This document shows positions 13,901 to 14,039 of a DNA stretch of 14,039 bases, in pieces; the first letter of the stretch is position 1; each line of letters opens with the position of its first letter. Source of the stretch: Pseudomonadota bacterium (GTDB lineage: Bacteria > SAR324 > XYD2-FULL-50-16 > JAHJRI01); contig JAKSDL010000400.1 of assembly GCA_022360105.1 (NCBI GenBank), positions 1 to 14,039 of the forward strand. The letters run 5' to 3'. Made by a program: the position numbers and the translations under genes. Under the pieces are notes generated by a model, which had not been told where the DNA came from, made no database searches, and was given only the letters and a program-made list of their open reading frames with translations.

Positions 13901-14039
13901 ATGGGCTTAAGAATCAACCACAATGTCGCAGCGATTAACTCCTGGCGGAATTTGAAAGCGACTGACGATGCGATGAGTTCAACACTGGAGAAATTGTCGT
14001 CCGGTTATAAAATCAACAGGGCAGCCGATGGGCCGGCAA
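13901..14039 (+). CDS. Flagellin, N-terminal fragment cut by window end
   Basis: The first 46 residues are the conserved D0/D1 start of bacterial flagellin: [18 protein letters not shown], then a helix ending [18 protein letters not shown]. This segment forms the coiled-coil core of the filament and is exported by the flagellar type III apparatus without a cleaved signal. ATG at 13901 is preceded by AAGGA at 13890-13894. Two sigma-28-type promoters upstream fit late-class flagellar expression. The variable centre and C-terminus lie outside the window. fliC and flaA are both possible names, and related hook-associated proteins (FlgL) are less likely given the [14 protein letters not shown] start. 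Confidence 0.93.
   Translation, partial: MGLRINHNVAAINSWRNLKATDDAMSSTLEKLSSGYKINRAADGPA

Overview
The window carries an almost complete dissimilatory sulfite reductase (dsr) locus. It is flanked on the left by the 3' part of a citrate-synthase-superfamily gene and on the right by the 5' end of a flagellin gene. Every gene I can support lies on the + strand. The base composition is moderately AT-rich, with AGA/GGA-rich codon use throughout and no obvious compositional break. The gene set points to a motile, flagellated, Gram-negative-type bacterium with respiratory sulfur metabolism: Tat and c-type cytochrome export, and sigma-28 flagellar control. The order dsrC / dsrA-dsrB-dsrD / RsbRD_N-dsrM-K-J-O-P resembles sulfate reducers such as Desulfobacterota, but the dsrL gene is unusual for classical members of that group. 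I cannot assign a phylum from this window alone.

Layout. 1-1377: C-terminal part of a citrate-synthase-like protein, followed by a hairpin. 1547-1885: dsrC, standing alone and closed by its own intrinsic terminator. 2028-4679: dsrA, dsrB and dsrD. 4743-5111: an A-type (IscA/HesB-like) protein without the usual cysteines, probably the DsrR counterpart. 5368-7044: a DsrL-like NAD(P)H oxidoreductase, followed by a clear terminator. 7114-7635: an RsbRD_N-domain protein, leading directly into tightly packed dsrM, dsrK, dsrJ, dsrO and dsrP (7642-12630), closed by a strong terminator. 12768-13208: an unrecognised, cysteine-free protein. 13209-13900: non-coding, with an array of inverted-repeat elements (REP-like, GTAG-headed on the minus strand) and then two sigma-28-type promoters in series. 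13901-end: flagellin N-terminus.

How the genes work together. In the reductive direction, DsrAB reduces sulfite with its siroheme-[4Fe-4S] centre and loads the sulfur onto the C-terminal cysteines of DsrC as a trisulfide. The membrane complex DsrMKJOP then reduces the DsrC trisulfide with quinol or periplasmic electrons, releasing sulfide. DsrD is known to stimulate DsrAB. DsrL links NAD(P)(H) to DsrAB. Having dsrD and a short DsrL in one cluster suggests either sulfite/thiosulfate reduction with NADPH input, or a reversible or disproportionating lifestyle; sequence alone cannot give the direction.

The least-explained parts are the repeat array before flagellin, the four-cysteine tail on the A-type protein, the terminator placed just ahead of the RsbRD_N gene, and the unknown 146-residue protein. 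I saw no phage, insertion sequence, CRISPR array or RNA gene.
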